A DNA stretch of 64,000 bases, taken from the NCBI GenBank assembly GCA_028274465.1, contig CM051456.1:100973348-101037347 (forward strand), given 5' to 3'. The notes below the pieces were generated by a model. It was given only the letters and a program-made list of their open reading frames with translations, did not search any database and was not told the origin of the DNA. This DNA is from Plantago ovata (Eukaryota; Streptophyta; Magnoliopsida; Lamiales; Plantaginaceae). The position numbers and the translations under genes were made by a program. Shown here piece by piece: positions 23,122 to 33,814 of the stretch (position 1 is the first letter of the stretch; every line of letters begins with the position of its first letter).

Positions 23122-23774
23122 TTATAACTGTATTGAGCAGCCTATTGACAAACTAATGGAAAGAAAGAATAAAAGACCCTGCTGTGTTACTTTTGCAGTT
23201 TTAACACGATATAATTTTCATTTCAAATTAAGAATCGCATTAGGTCATGCTACAGCCCTGGTCGATCGCAATTCAAAACCATATAGATCAATAATGTAGA
23301 TGATTGTGCTGTAGTAATAATTGGAAATTCAAATTAGAAAATAAATGTGCAAAGAAATGAAAATGTGTGTATTAGATTGTTTTACTTTTACTTCTAAGTA
23401 AAGATTTCATGGCAAGTCAGAATGATTAATTTTGTATTTGAAAATTTACGGAAAACCTCATGACCGTAACTTAAACGTCAAAATTTAAAGTTGATGGCAA
23501 ATTTTACTAAGGCATTCTATTATAATTGTGGCTCGAAATGTCTATTAAAACATTGAAGTTTTTATTTTTATTTTTAATTTTAAACATTTATCCCAAAAGA
23601 TAATATGGATAAAGTTTTACATGACGGGAGTTTACTCAAAAGCTAACATTCATAAAATCTCACACATATCATTACACGTACAGAAGAATTAAGAGGAAAC
23701 AAGATAAAAGCATTGAAGAGTTGTACAGAGAATGGATCAAAACAGAATAGCTGCTTTTCACCTTGTTTTTTTTT
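23122..23774. other. Intergenic, nothing recognised
   Basis: AT-rich, no supportable ORF, RNA gene or repeat. A T-run at 23766-23774 is the poly-A end (minus strand) of the LINE fragment that follows. Confidence 0.4.
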
Positions 23775-24183
23775 TAAAGATAATATAGTCAATCAATTAA
23801 GTAGGGGTGTTACAGAGGTTCGGTGCTTGGCGTACATACATCACACGAGGCATAGTTTTAAACATATCCAAATTAACAACATGTTGAATGCAAGGAGGGC
23901 AAAAGTCCCAAACTTGCTCAAAAGGCCTACATGAGACATTGTACGGGGTCGGGGAATTTAAGTTCTTCTTGTAACGCTCATAGGAGTTGCTTCCTTCCTT
24001 CGCCAAAATGTCTGCGACTTGATTTGATTCCTGGTAGACAAAAGTGAATTGTTCCACACCTACTTGATTTACCAAATCCCTGAGCTCATGGATCACCTCC
24101 CTGTGTTTCATCATCGTCTCCATGCTCCTGTCAAGGCAATCAAGAAGGTATTTAGAGTCAGTTTGAATAAAAATATTGTTCAA
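23775..24183 (-). pseudogene. LINE-type RNase H fragment, 5'-truncated
   Basis: The minus-strand frame 24183-23797 encodes 128 residues with the pattern of the plant RVT_3 RNase H domain: FIQTDSKYLLDCLD (the second catalytic Asp region), a helix, FVYQESNQVADILAKEG (the closing motif). The N-terminal third with the first catalytic Asp is missing. Its low-coordinate end runs into an A-run on the minus strand, as expected for the 3' tail of a LINE. A domesticated RNase H gene is the alternative, but the truncation argues against it. Confidence 0.6.
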
Positions 24184-24862
24184 AGTTTTGGTAGGGGCCA
24201 GTGGCTCGTCACTGGACCCCCCTGAAATTCCAAATTACTTTTTAAAAAAAAAAATGTAACCAAATTTTACATTTTGACCCCCCTAAACAGTTAAAATTTT
24301 ATATTTTGACCCCTCCCAGATTCGCCAGGGCCCAAGCACATAGTCGACACCGATAATACATATCCATTTGGCAACAAATCAACTGTATTCAATTCACTTT
24401 GCAATTAAATATGTTAAACTTGATTTAGTCACTGCAAAAACATAATCACCAATATTTTATCATACAATTGATCGTATTTTAGCCCCGTCAGTTTTCCAAA
24501 AAATAAAAATAAAAATTAATTCACTGAGAAGTCGTGCTACTCTATAATCTAAATCACCTCATCTCACGAATCACGTTTCAACTTTCGAGCAGCTGTTTGT
24601 CATTTTAGTTTAGTGGCGGCGGAGTGTATTAATTGCCAATAAACCAAACCTGAGGGATTTAGTTGCAAATATCTTCATCTTCTCTTTCATTTAAATATCC
24701 CCAATTCAGTTGCCGCTTAAATTCACTAACCAACTCAATCAATCCATCAAGTATAATTCTCTCTTCTCTTCTCTTCTCAATTGTAATTTCTATGTAAATT
24801 TTTCTCCCTTTGATCCAGACAAATCAGAGATCCATTTCCCGAATCGCACTATCAGAATCGAA
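24184..24862. other. Intergenic and 5' leader of the Yippee-like gene
   Basis: A C-run/T-run patch near 24215-24320 (TGACCCCCCT, TTTGACCCC) looks like the end of an unknown repeat. The final 150 bases are the probable promoter and leader of the gene starting at 24863, with a CT-rich tract (TTCTCTCTTCTCTTCTC) at about 24759-24778. Confidence 0.35.
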
Positions 24863-26736
24863 ATGGCAGCTGCAGGTATGGATGCTAATCTATAGTTAAC
24901 TACTTTAATTTGATCTTTAATTGATTGATTTACTCTTCGCTCGTTTGATTTCATCAGTATTTTGGTTCTTTAATTTAATTCTGGAAATGATAAACCACAA
25001 CAATGCTCTGCTACTGTTAGTTTCTTGATGATTTCTTTTCGGTTTGAGTACGAAAAAACAGGGGTGTCCTGTCCAGTTCTTAATCGGGAAATTCGAGAGT
25101 AGGGTTTTGAATTTGTCAATTTAGGACTGGTAGTAATTTGTTATTTCTGTTGCTGATCTTGGTCCGGTGGTTAAGTAATGTAAACATTTCATTCTAATCG
25201 ATTCCCAATTTTGATGTTCTTTAACTAGTGGTGTACTTGTATGAATGATAGGGGCTAATATGGCAGAGAGGAGCCATAATCTGATTCAGTTCGAACGAAC
25301 AAATACGCGTATACTGTTCTGCAACATATGCGGAACGCACTTAGCTTTGGAACAGCACCTCATAGGAAGGGTACATAGATAATTAACTTTTTCGTCTATT
25401 TCACTTTTCGTCTATTCTTTTCGATTGTATGTGTAAATGGTTACTATGCAATTTTGTTTGAACATTAGGCCAGGTCTAGTTATAATTGTTGTCATTTTAT
25501 GCACCCCTTTTTGATCGGTTTCTGTTTCTCAAATCTGCAGTTTCAGCCTGATGTGCACCACCCAGATCCATATGTCCGGATCCATTGCATGTAAGATTAA
25601 TCAAACTATTTTGTCTAATTTATGGACTACTAGTACAATATAGTGATTAATCATTACTGTATGCAACAGGGTTAACATAGTCTTAAGCGACGACGTCTTT
25701 GTAGAAGGAAATCATGTGATGGCACAAGTTTCTTGTGGCAGATGTTCTATATTGATGGGATACAGAATTGTACGTAAGCTATGATTTTGTGCGTGCATTG
25801 TTAGGATCGAGCTTGAAAGTGTAGATTTACGAAAGAATTTCTGTTTTTACAGGTTGACATGCTCGTCCAGGACGGACTTTATGTAACTGGGGAATTCATA
25901 GTATACACGTAAGGTTCTGCGCCACTTGTATGCAAATGACCTCCCTATGTTTCGAACAAGTTGCAATTCACTTCCTTCATTTTCACAGGAAGAGGCTTCT
26001 TTTACTCAATGGTGATCGCGTAATGGATGCTTTCACCCGGACTCCTATTTTTCGAAATTGGTGGCCTTCTGTTTATCGTTTCAATATGCTAGACGGGAAT
26101 TTCTACCTGTGCCTGTGGTGCCGGACGCACCTTGCCCTGGAGCATGACTTTATTGAAACAGTCAGTTTTCTCTTGTTTCTCTCATGGATCCGCAAAACTT
26201 GGCTCTAATCTGACCTAAGCATTCCTTTTGCAGATACCACAGTTCCCTCAGTTTGGAGTCTTCCGGACGGCGTAAGAGGATCATTTAATTGTCATGATTC
26301 GATATGCTTCTATTGATCCGGTTCTAATAGCTTATTAATGGATTTGTAGGTGTAACAACATGCACACGGGCACTATGGTTACCACGGGTGGTTTCAGGAG
26401 AGCACGCATTTACTGCAGTGTCTGTTACTCAATGATGGGAATGATGATTGTAAGTAAGCCAGATTCTTCTCATTGTTCTTAAATCAAGTACTACGAAAAC
26501 TGTGTTACTATCAGCATACCTCTTTTCTTTATCCAGGCTCCTTCAGACAATCCGCAGAATCGAATAGTCATGTTGAACCTGTAAGCTACTCGTACTCTGC
26601 TTAGCATATCCTTGTGCACACAGTTTGTATTTGTACCTTTGGTTTAATTCGTGTAAAATGATATGATATGATCCATTCGTGTTTGTTGTTTGTCAGGAGG
26701 GACTGTGCTTTTTACGACTGGGCTGGGGCGTATTGA
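24863..26736 (+). CDS. Tandem Yippee-like zinc-binding domain protein
   Basis: Ten exons: 24863-24875, 25252-25370, 25541-25590, 25670-25769, 25853-25908, 25989-26160, 26234-26271, 26350-26449, 26537-26580 and 26697-26736, giving 243 residues. Two Yippee-type modules follow each other. The first has C28-x2-C31 in FCNICGTHLALE and C83-x2-C86 after VEGNHVMAQ; the second has C154-x2-C157 in LCLWCRTHLALE and C205-x2-C208 after TTGGFRRARIY. Each module would bind one zinc with its two Cys pairs. The first module also keeps the GEFIVYTRKR close of Yippee domains. Usual plant Yippee-like proteins are about 105-130 residues with one domain. Exons 4 and 8 are both exactly 100 bp with the same phases, so the modules arose by internal duplication. 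The function of Yippee proteins in plants is poorly known; in animals they are nuclear or part of the CTLH E3 ligase. Confidence 0.8.
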
Positions 26737-28074
26737 TGATAGATGTTTTTACAAAGGAAGCTTATGAGATGAACTTTTGCTGCAAAGAGTGATCAACACC
26801 ATGACAAAATTACTATAACTCGTTTAGACTGTACTTAATTCACTCCTTTCTTGAAACTTGTCACATTATACTTGGTGTAATACATAATTCTTGATAGACC
26901 TCTTTCATGAGATTTGTTTCATTATCGAAAAAATAATTGAGTTAATCCTTGGGATATTGTCCGAATTTGCACTGCAATAGGGGTAGTTGGAACAGTAAGA
27001 TCAGGAGTGCATCAAAATTACAGCAGAAAATTAGTTTCAGCAGCATGTAACCTCGGATAAGGGAGTATAGCAGTGTCCCTTGCACATATAGGTTTTAATG
27101 GTCAAGATAATTTCTCTTGCACAAGTTAGTGTCTTCAAGTCATAAAATCAAAAAAGCACACTTGTCATTTGTCAATTGTTCACTGAATATGAGGAAGAAA
27201 ACTAGTAGCTACCTCCACTGCTGATCTGCGCTCGACATTTTATAATACTAGTAGCTAGCTCTACGGCAGATTAATTTACTGCAATGCCAATCCGATATAT
27301 GCTTAGTTTCTGATGTCTAGCGCAAAGATTACGTTTTGAAGTGTGTTGTTATAATTTCACAACAGAATGGGCAATCTGCACACAAGAGAACAAATCTAGG
27401 TCGATTCACATTGTTTTGCTTTGTAGAACACTATTCATAATCAAGAACAGAGTTACAATACGACACTCAACTCTTAATCGAAAAACAACCCAAAACTCAC
27501 TCAACACACTGTTTATTTTTGTTTTTGTTATGTGATACAGGTAAAGCAAATGCATGGCTAGACCAACTGCACTGCAGTATTCATCCTTCATTCCTTCTTC
27601 TGTGTGATTACAATGGCAGCCATGAGTCTATGTCTAAAATTCTTAACGGACACAGAATCTCAAAAAAATAAAATAAAGATTCAACCTTCACCATACATAA
27701 ACCTCTATTAAATCTAATCAACTGGAACCATAATATATCGAATTTAAGGCAAAAAAAAATTAACAAATGTTCAACCTCACAGAAAGTGCATAGAAAAGAA
27801 AAACAGCCACAATAACAATAATTGGAAAACAAGGTCAGTTCAGTCTCAGACTCCTTAGCTTACACAATTAATAATCAAAATCCCACAAAAGATCTTTTGC
27901 TATCAATGACAAAGAAAACGCGGAGAAGGAACAGAAATACGTACATCTTTCATGCCAAAAAGTTTCTTAGAATTTCCCCGTGATATCATGTTGTAAAAAA
28001 ATTAAATATAAAAGAAAGATTGCAAAACAATGTAGCTAGGTAGCTAATTGCAAACTGGAGCATTGAATGGAATT
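26737..28074. other. 3' flanks of the Yippee-like and NHL genes
   Basis: 3' untranslated regions of the two convergent genes with about 1 kb of AT-rich DNA between. The small ORFs seen here lack any family signature. Confidence 0.45.
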
Positions 28075-28348
28075 CTAAACAGTTGAATTAATTGCTATCT
28101 CGGCTAAAACGTTGCACGGAAAGGGCACGTCCAACAGAGTCCCTTGCGATTGAGATGGATGCAATTGGATCTTCATAACACTGCACCTGATCTTACATGC
28201 ATGCACGGAACCTATAGAGGTTATGAACCGAAACCTTGTCTCCAAATCCAGGTTGTATGGCAACATGATGATGGAGCCGTTGGTGGTGTTAAAACGAGGC
28301 AAGACCCCGTGATAAGTAGCATTCACTAGAAACCTGCTGTTTAGCCAA
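28075..28348 (-). pseudogene. NDR1/HIN1-like (LEA_2) protein, C-terminal piece split off by a retrotransposon
   Basis: The minus-strand frame encodes the second half of an LEA_2 domain: VNATYHGVLPRF, GSIIMLPYNLDLETRFRF, then IGSVHACKIRCSVMKIQL, matching the general pattern '..V.ARVRFKVG...TR...KV.C' of NHL proteins, and ends at TAG 28077-28075. The GCCAA at 28344-28348 is one copy of the target duplication of the inserted element. The frame entering from the insertion site differs from that of the N-terminal half, so a further small indel, not only the insertion, breaks the gene. The N-terminal half is at 33815-34279. Confidence 0.85.
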
Positions 28349-29538
28349 TGATGAACGTGTATTTTACACTTTCATTCGAGTCTTTCTTCACCAATTTAGC
28401 TATCCACTATGTTAATTTAGCTATATTATAGTGCATTTTATTAGAATAGTGTCACGTTTCCCTTTAGTTTGCATTTTACAGGTTTTAGGTGAAAAACGTG
28501 GTTTTCCGGGCAATTATATTGAAGAGAACGAAGAATCGGTGTTCCGATGACATTTTTGGAGTATCTAGAAGATTCCGGATAGGATTTGAAGTCTAGAGAA
28601 TGAGTCTGAAGGCTAAAAGGTCACTAGAAGGCAAAAACCGAGTCCGAAAAGGAAAAGAAATCCAAAAACGCGTCCTTGGCCGGCTGGAACTCCCGGGCGA
28701 TTCGCCCGGGACGTGGGGCGGTTCGCCCCACACCAGGCGATTCGCCCGGTGTGTGGGGCGACTCGCCACACGTTCCGAACTCCTATATATAGTTGCTCAG
28801 TTTTCTCCGTTTTTTCATACTTTCTCAGACCTTTTTTCATACCTTTCTCATTAGTTTTAGGTAGGAATTCTCCAGAGCCTGTTCCGGGAATTCTTAGCTT
28901 AGGAGACACTTTTTCTTATCGATTTGGAGCTTGTGAGATCGCGATTCTTCAGAGTTTGACAACCTTCGGTAACATTGTATCTCATAATTTTTCTACTTTA
29001 TATTTATATATCTTTCAACATGTTTTCATTCAACTTTGCTATGATTTCTGTTGATTGCATGACATCTATGAATAGCTAAATCTATCGTTGGTGATAGTAT
29101 GTGATTTCTTAGCGAAAGGTTATTAATTATGCTGATGGCGGTAAAGCGAATCAGACTTTGAGTTATTGCTTTATTTCTTTCATCTATCTAAGCCTTCTAT
29201 CTTCGTAGTGTTGAATAAAACGGAACACATTGGACAATTCATGATCAAAGATCTCTATGCAAAACGATCGGGTACTTCATGCATGATTATTAACCCACTA
29301 TGCTTTGAATGGTCATACTATCACTAACTTCCATTATCTTGATAAGAAAAACCTGTGCTAAGTCGTTTGTTGATTTTATATTTTTAGTTAAATTAGATAA
29401 AGCTAGTTATAGTCCTTAGAGATCGACACTCGAGGTTATTTTACTGCTGCACTATAGTTTTCGTTGTAGTTGTGAATTGCCTTTGGCTAAATACAAATTT
29501 ATTTGATTAATTTGAATCTGACAAATTCCGGTTCATCA
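28349..29538 (+). repeat. 5' LTR of the gag-only element
   Basis: 1190 bp, starts TGATGAACGTG and ends GGTTCATCA. TATATATAG at about 28787 is the likely promoter element. Compared with the 3' LTR it has about 38 extra bp in the GC-rich block near 28725-28765, which holds two copies of a GGCGATTCGCC module. Confidence 0.92.
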
Positions 29539-29541
29539 AAT

Positions 29542-29559
29542 TGGCGCCGTTGCCGGGGA
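29542..29559 (+). other. Primer-binding site, Asp-tRNA type
   Basis: TGGCGCCGTTGCCGGGGA lies three bases after the 5' LTR. This is the site used by Athila/Tat-type elements, complementary to the 3' end of a plant tRNA-Asp. Confidence 0.9.
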
Positions 29560-29882
29560 CTATACTCCTTTTTTCTGTTTAGCTTATTTATATTTTCAGC
29601 ATTCAGTTCCCTACAGAAGAACAGGCTCTGGGGGTTTGCTCTCAAAAAATTTCACTTTCTTACCCTATTTCTTTCCCCCTATCTTTTTCAGTAAATTCAT
29701 CTAATCCGATCTTGGTTACCTTGCGTGCTTGTGCTCTCGAAGTTCTCGGTTACATTGTGTTTGTTTTCACTCTTTGTGTTTTTCTTTGCAAATTTTTGTT
29801 TTTCTTTTGTGGATTCTGCTCCTTGGTTTGTTGTTTCCTCGTGTGCAGAAACTAGTCATATTAAAGGACGAGTCAACCTCCG

Positions 29883-30776
29883 TTGCCCCGATATGTGATG
29901 CCTCAAGGCCCTTGCATAATATTGGATGACGATTGCAGGAACTATGACTTTGATCCTTCGTACTACTGCATTCTCTCCACGTTTTCAATGGGTGATGATC
30001 CAAGAGGGTTCTTAGACACGTACGAGGAAGGAGTGTTGAGGATACCTCGTGTGAATGAGGAGGGGGTTATTTTATCGCATGAGCAACTTTGTATGAGAGG
30101 ATTTATGGGAGCCTTGGAAGGGTACGCTCGAAGATGGCTCAGAATCCCGCCGGAAAAATCGTTGCGCACTTGGGGTGAACTAACCACCAAGTTTCTGGAA
30201 CATTGGAATAGGGACTCACCTCCCGGGTCAAGGGCATGGACGTCTCGCTTCAGTAGTCAGCCACCAGAAATCGACATTGCCGATGAAGAGGAATGTGGAG
30301 AAGAATCCATTGATGAAGTCTCCTCAGTGCTTAGCTTGGATTCCACGTCCTTACTTGCGGGTGTCGAGGTTGTTGGTCAAGAGGAAGTCATGGAGGAGGT
30401 GATAACTGAATCCATTGCTTCACTTGAGTCAGAAGGTGATGGCGTGAGTTGTGTTGAGGTCGAGGAGTCAATCTTTGAAGATTTTGGTGTCTCTGAATCA
30501 ATTACGGCAGATACTCTCGATCTTGACTCCTACGTTCTGGTCCAAGCACCCGCCTATGAGTTCCAAATGAGTTTTGATCCTCTTTTCTCTTTTTATTTTC
30601 CATCTGATTCCCTTAGTTATTTTTTAGATTTTGTTTTTCTTGGTTTTATTAATTTTAGTTTTCAGGGAATCATGGACTTACTTGAGCAGATACGGAGAGG
30701 AGCCAAGGTTGGTTCCCAAGATGCGAGGAATAATGGAATGGATGCACAAGATTCGTTTCCATTTGATAATGGATAA
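29883..30776 (+). CDS. Gag-like protein of the TR-GAG element
   Basis: 297 residues, one uninterrupted frame. Residues about 30-110 follow the retrotransposon gag pattern of Athila elements: DDPRGFLDTYEE, then LSHEQLCMRGFMGALEGYARRWL, then RTWGELTTKFLEHW. The second half is strongly acidic (EEVITESIASLESEGDG, VEESIFEDF) and then hydrophobic (PLFSFYFPSDSLSYFLDFVFLG), and it lacks a zinc knuckle. The chosen start at 29883 may be late or early by some residues; a short upstream frame overlaps it. The frame is intact, which fits recent activity in trans. The acidic and hydrophobic tail is unlike standard gag and may come from internal rearrangement. Confidence 0.75.
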   Translation: MPRYVMPQGPCIILDDDCRNYDFDPSYYCILSTFSMGDDPRGFLDTYEEGVLRIPRVNEEGVILSHEQLCMRGFMGALEGYARRWLRIPPEKSLRTWGELTTKFLEHWNRDSPPGSRAWTSRFSSQPPEIDIADEEECGEESIDEVSSVLSLDSTSLLAGVEVVGQEEVMEEVITESIASLESEGDGVSCVEVEESIFEDFGVSESITADTLDLDSYVLVQAPAYEFQMSFDPLFSFYFPSDSLSYFLDFVFLGFINFSFQGIMDLLEQIRRGAKVGSQDARNNGMDAQDSFPFDNG

Positions 30777-31756
30777 CATTAGTGGTAATGGTAGCAAGTA
30801 GTTTAGTTTTATCGCTTTCTTGCATTGCATGCATATCATTCTGTTTTGTTTTATATTTCCATGTGTTTTTGGTGATAAAATAGGTCTCTAGATGATAATT
30901 TAGCATTTTAGGAGGGCACCCGACAACTCCAGGAGTCTGGAGGTGCCGGGCGAACCGCCCCCCACGTGGGGCGACGCCTGGCACGACCAAAGAACCTGGG
31001 GTTTACTGGAAACCCCAGGCGAATCGCCTCCCACGTGGGGCGGTTCGCCTCGGGCATCCAGTAAACCCGGAGATCCGGATTTTCGTTCGGAAACCCGATT
31101 TTCTCCTATTATGCTAAATTATCGATCTTTTTACCTCGTTTATCGTCCGTTTTGTTTTCTCACGAGTTTGATTGAGTAATATAGGTCACATATACGAGTT
31201 TAGCTCTCACCTTAAATCCACTTTCAACGTTCGGGACGAGCGACGACGTTCAGGTTTGGGGGGGGGGGGTATCGCTTGCTATCTCTATACTTGTCTTGCT
31301 TATAATAAACTCGTGAATTCTTTTGTTTGCATTTGCATTTGCACGTTTACCGCTTTCTTAGTATTTAGTTGCATACACTACATTCATCCTAGTCCAGTCT
31401 TGCATGTTTTATGTGGAGTTTATTGCCAAATTTTTTGAACTTTTTTATTGGGTAGATTAACTAATTATGACATTGATCATATGTTTCATCTCTATGAATT
31501 TGTTTGAGGTTTTTCTCGCTTGGCTTGTCACATTTATGTTCGCACTTAGTTAAGCTCGGTAGTCTCGACATCACTTAGTGGTGTTTTCTCTACTGCGGTT
31601 CACGAAGGCCTTTATAATAGGATGATGCATGTTAGGATCTTATGGTTGTTTTCCCGAGTAATTATGTACCTAAGAGGCAACAAGTCTTCACCTTGCTTTG
31701 AGATTGCTAAATGCCTAGGAAGGAGGTAGTGTGAGATTGTGTGATCCTTTGTTTGC

Positions 31757-31778
31757 AACCTATTCTTTTGAATAGGTT
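31757..31778. repeat. Hairpin AACCTATTC-loop-GAATAGGTT in the gag-only element, copy 1
   Basis: Perfect 9-bp stem with a TTTT loop (TTTC in the other element), followed by TGGGGAGG. Confidence 0.8.
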
Positions 31779-31870
31779 TGGGGAGGGGGTTACGCTATCA
31801 TTAGACTTGTCTTTTCGATTTTTAGTGTGTGTTGTGAGTTTATTTTCCTTTTTCGTAAAGTTTGTACTCC

Positions 31871-31892
31871 AACCCATTCTTTCGAATAGGTT
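31871..31892. repeat. Hairpin AACCTATTC-loop-GAATAGGTT in the gag-only element, copy 2
   Basis: Same hairpin with one stem change (AACCCATTC), followed by TGGGGAGG. Confidence 0.75.
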
Positions 31893-32662
31893 TGGGGAGG
31901 TCGTTTGTGTGTCATTGTTTCTTTTTCGTTGTGCTACTGCTGGCTAGAAAAAACAATCGAAAAAAAAGGAAAAGAAAAAATTCCAGGAAAAAGAAAAAAA
32001 TGTGAAAAAAAAAAAAGAAAAAAAGAAAGACCCCAAAAAAGCAAAGAAGGGTCAAAAAAAAAAAAAAGAAAGCCAAAAGCAGTTTAGCAAAGTGTTTGTC
32101 TCATTTTTCAATTCTTGTAATGTTCGTAATCGAGTTGTATTTTTTGTCTTTTGTTTGTTTGAGTGTCATCTGTTCTAGACCACCAGCAAGTGGTGAATAG
32201 CTTAAGGCTTTGCTTGAGAGATGGGTAGAATAGGGGAGTGTTATCTTTTTTAGGGAACCCTCCTTCGTTTGATGAGAGCCAGTATTGGTTCGACCTCTTT
32301 GAGGAAAAGTCTTAACTTGGTGAACAACAGTAAGTCCTCAGTTTCATAGGCACGGGACAACCATTCGTATTTTAACATGTTTCATTACGTCGTCACTGAC
32401 TAGGTCCAGGTAGATAATGTTACGAGAGACTATCTTGTTTGAGCATAAGTGCTTATGTGAATGTGTATGAGTCAATCAAAGCATTTTTCAACTTATATCC
32501 ATGTTATGATTTGTATGGTTTTTGTTCATATGTTTTTTGATAGATTCAATAGATTAGTTCATTTCATTTGACATGAGACTCCATTTTTTGTGTTGCATTG
32601 TTTTTTGCATTAGAGTCTAGCTTAGTTGCTTGAGGACAAGCAAAAGTTCGATTTGGGGAGTT

Positions 32663-33814
32663 TGATGAACGTGTATTTTACACTTTCATTCGAGTCTGTT
32701 TTTCACCAATTTAGCTATCCTCTATGTTAATTTAGCTATATTATAGTGCATTTTATTAGAATAGTGTCACGTTTTCCTTTAGTTTGCATTTTACAGGTTT
32801 TAGGTGAAAAACGTGGTTTTCCGGGCAATTATATTGAAGAGAACGAAGAATCGATGTTCCGAGGATATTTTTGGAGTATCTAGAAGATTCCGGATAGGAT
32901 TTGAAGTCTAGAGGTCGAGTCTGAAGGCTAAAAGGTCACTAGAAGGCAAAAACCGAGTCCGAAAAGGAAAAGAAATCCAAAAACGCGTCCTTGGCCGGCT
33001 GGAACTCCCGAGCGATTCGTCCGGGACGTGGGACGGTTCGCCCCACACGTTCCGAACTCCTATATATAGTTGCTCAGTTTTCTCCGTTTTTTCATACTTT
33101 CTCAGACCTTTTTTCATACCTTTCTCATTAGTTTTATGTAGGAATTCTCCAGAGCCTGTTCTGGGAATTCTTAGCTTAGGAGACACTTTTTCTTATCGAT
33201 TTGGAGCTTGTGAGATCGCGATTCTTCGGAGATTGACAACCTTCGGTAACATTGTATCTCATAATTTTTCTACTTTATATTTATATATCTTTCAACATGT
33301 TTTCATTCAACTTTGCTATGATTTCTGTTGATTGCATGACATCTATGAGTAGCTAAATCTATCGTTGGTGATAGTATGTGATTTCTTAGCGAAGGGTTAT
33401 TAATTATGCTGATGGCGGTAAAGCGAATCAGACTTTGAGTTATTGCTTTATTTCTTTGATCTATCTAAACCCTCTATCTTCGTAGTGTTGAATAAAACGG
33501 AACACATTGGACAATTCATGATCAAAGATCTCTATGCAAAACGATCGGGTACTTCATGCATGATTATTAACCCACTATGCTTTGAATGATCATACTATCA
33601 CTAACTTCAATTATCTTGATAAGAAAAACTTTGCTAAGTCGTTTGTTGATTTTATATTTTTAGTTATATTAGATAAAACTAGTTATAGTCCTTAGAGATC
33701 GACACTCGAGGTTATTTTACTGCTGCACTACGGTTTTCGTTGTAGTTGTGAATTGCCTTTGGCTAAATACAAATTTATTTGATTAATTTGAATCTGACAA
33801 ATTCCGGTTCATCA
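32663..33814 (+). repeat. 3' LTR of the gag-only element
   Basis: 1152 bp, starts TGATGAACGTG and ends GGTTCATCA, followed by the GCCAA duplication. It differs from the 5' LTR by the 38-bp indel and scattered single bases, so the insertion is fairly young. Confidence 0.92.

Larger units (their letters stand above)
30777..32662 (+). other. Non-coding 3' internal region of the gag-only element
   Basis: From 31320 it is collinear with 3480-4838 of the first Athila-like element. Before that, 30930-31065 holds a GC-rich block with GGCGAACCGCC, CCCACGTGGGGCG and GGCGAATCGCC modules resembling those in the LTRs. A 12-base G-run lies near 31258. It contains two AACCTATTC hairpins, a purine block (31950-32085) and the purine tract before the 3' LTR. 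Confidence 0.75.
28349..33814 (+). mobile_element. Athila-like gag-only LTR retrotransposon (TR-GAG type)
   Basis: Complete 5466-bp element with 5-bp duplication GCCAA (28344-28348, 33815-33819) inside the NHL gene. Two highly similar LTRs (28349-29538, 32663-33814) have perfect inverted termini TGATGAAC...GTTCATCA. An Asp-tRNA-type primer site and a purine tract TTTGGGGAGTT are present. The only long ORF (29883-30776) is a gag-like protein; there is no protease, reverse transcriptase or integrase. Such elements are known in plants as TR-GAG and must be mobilised by an autonomous Athila relative. The Athila-like element at 1-6071 shares its LTR and 3' region. Confidence 0.92.
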
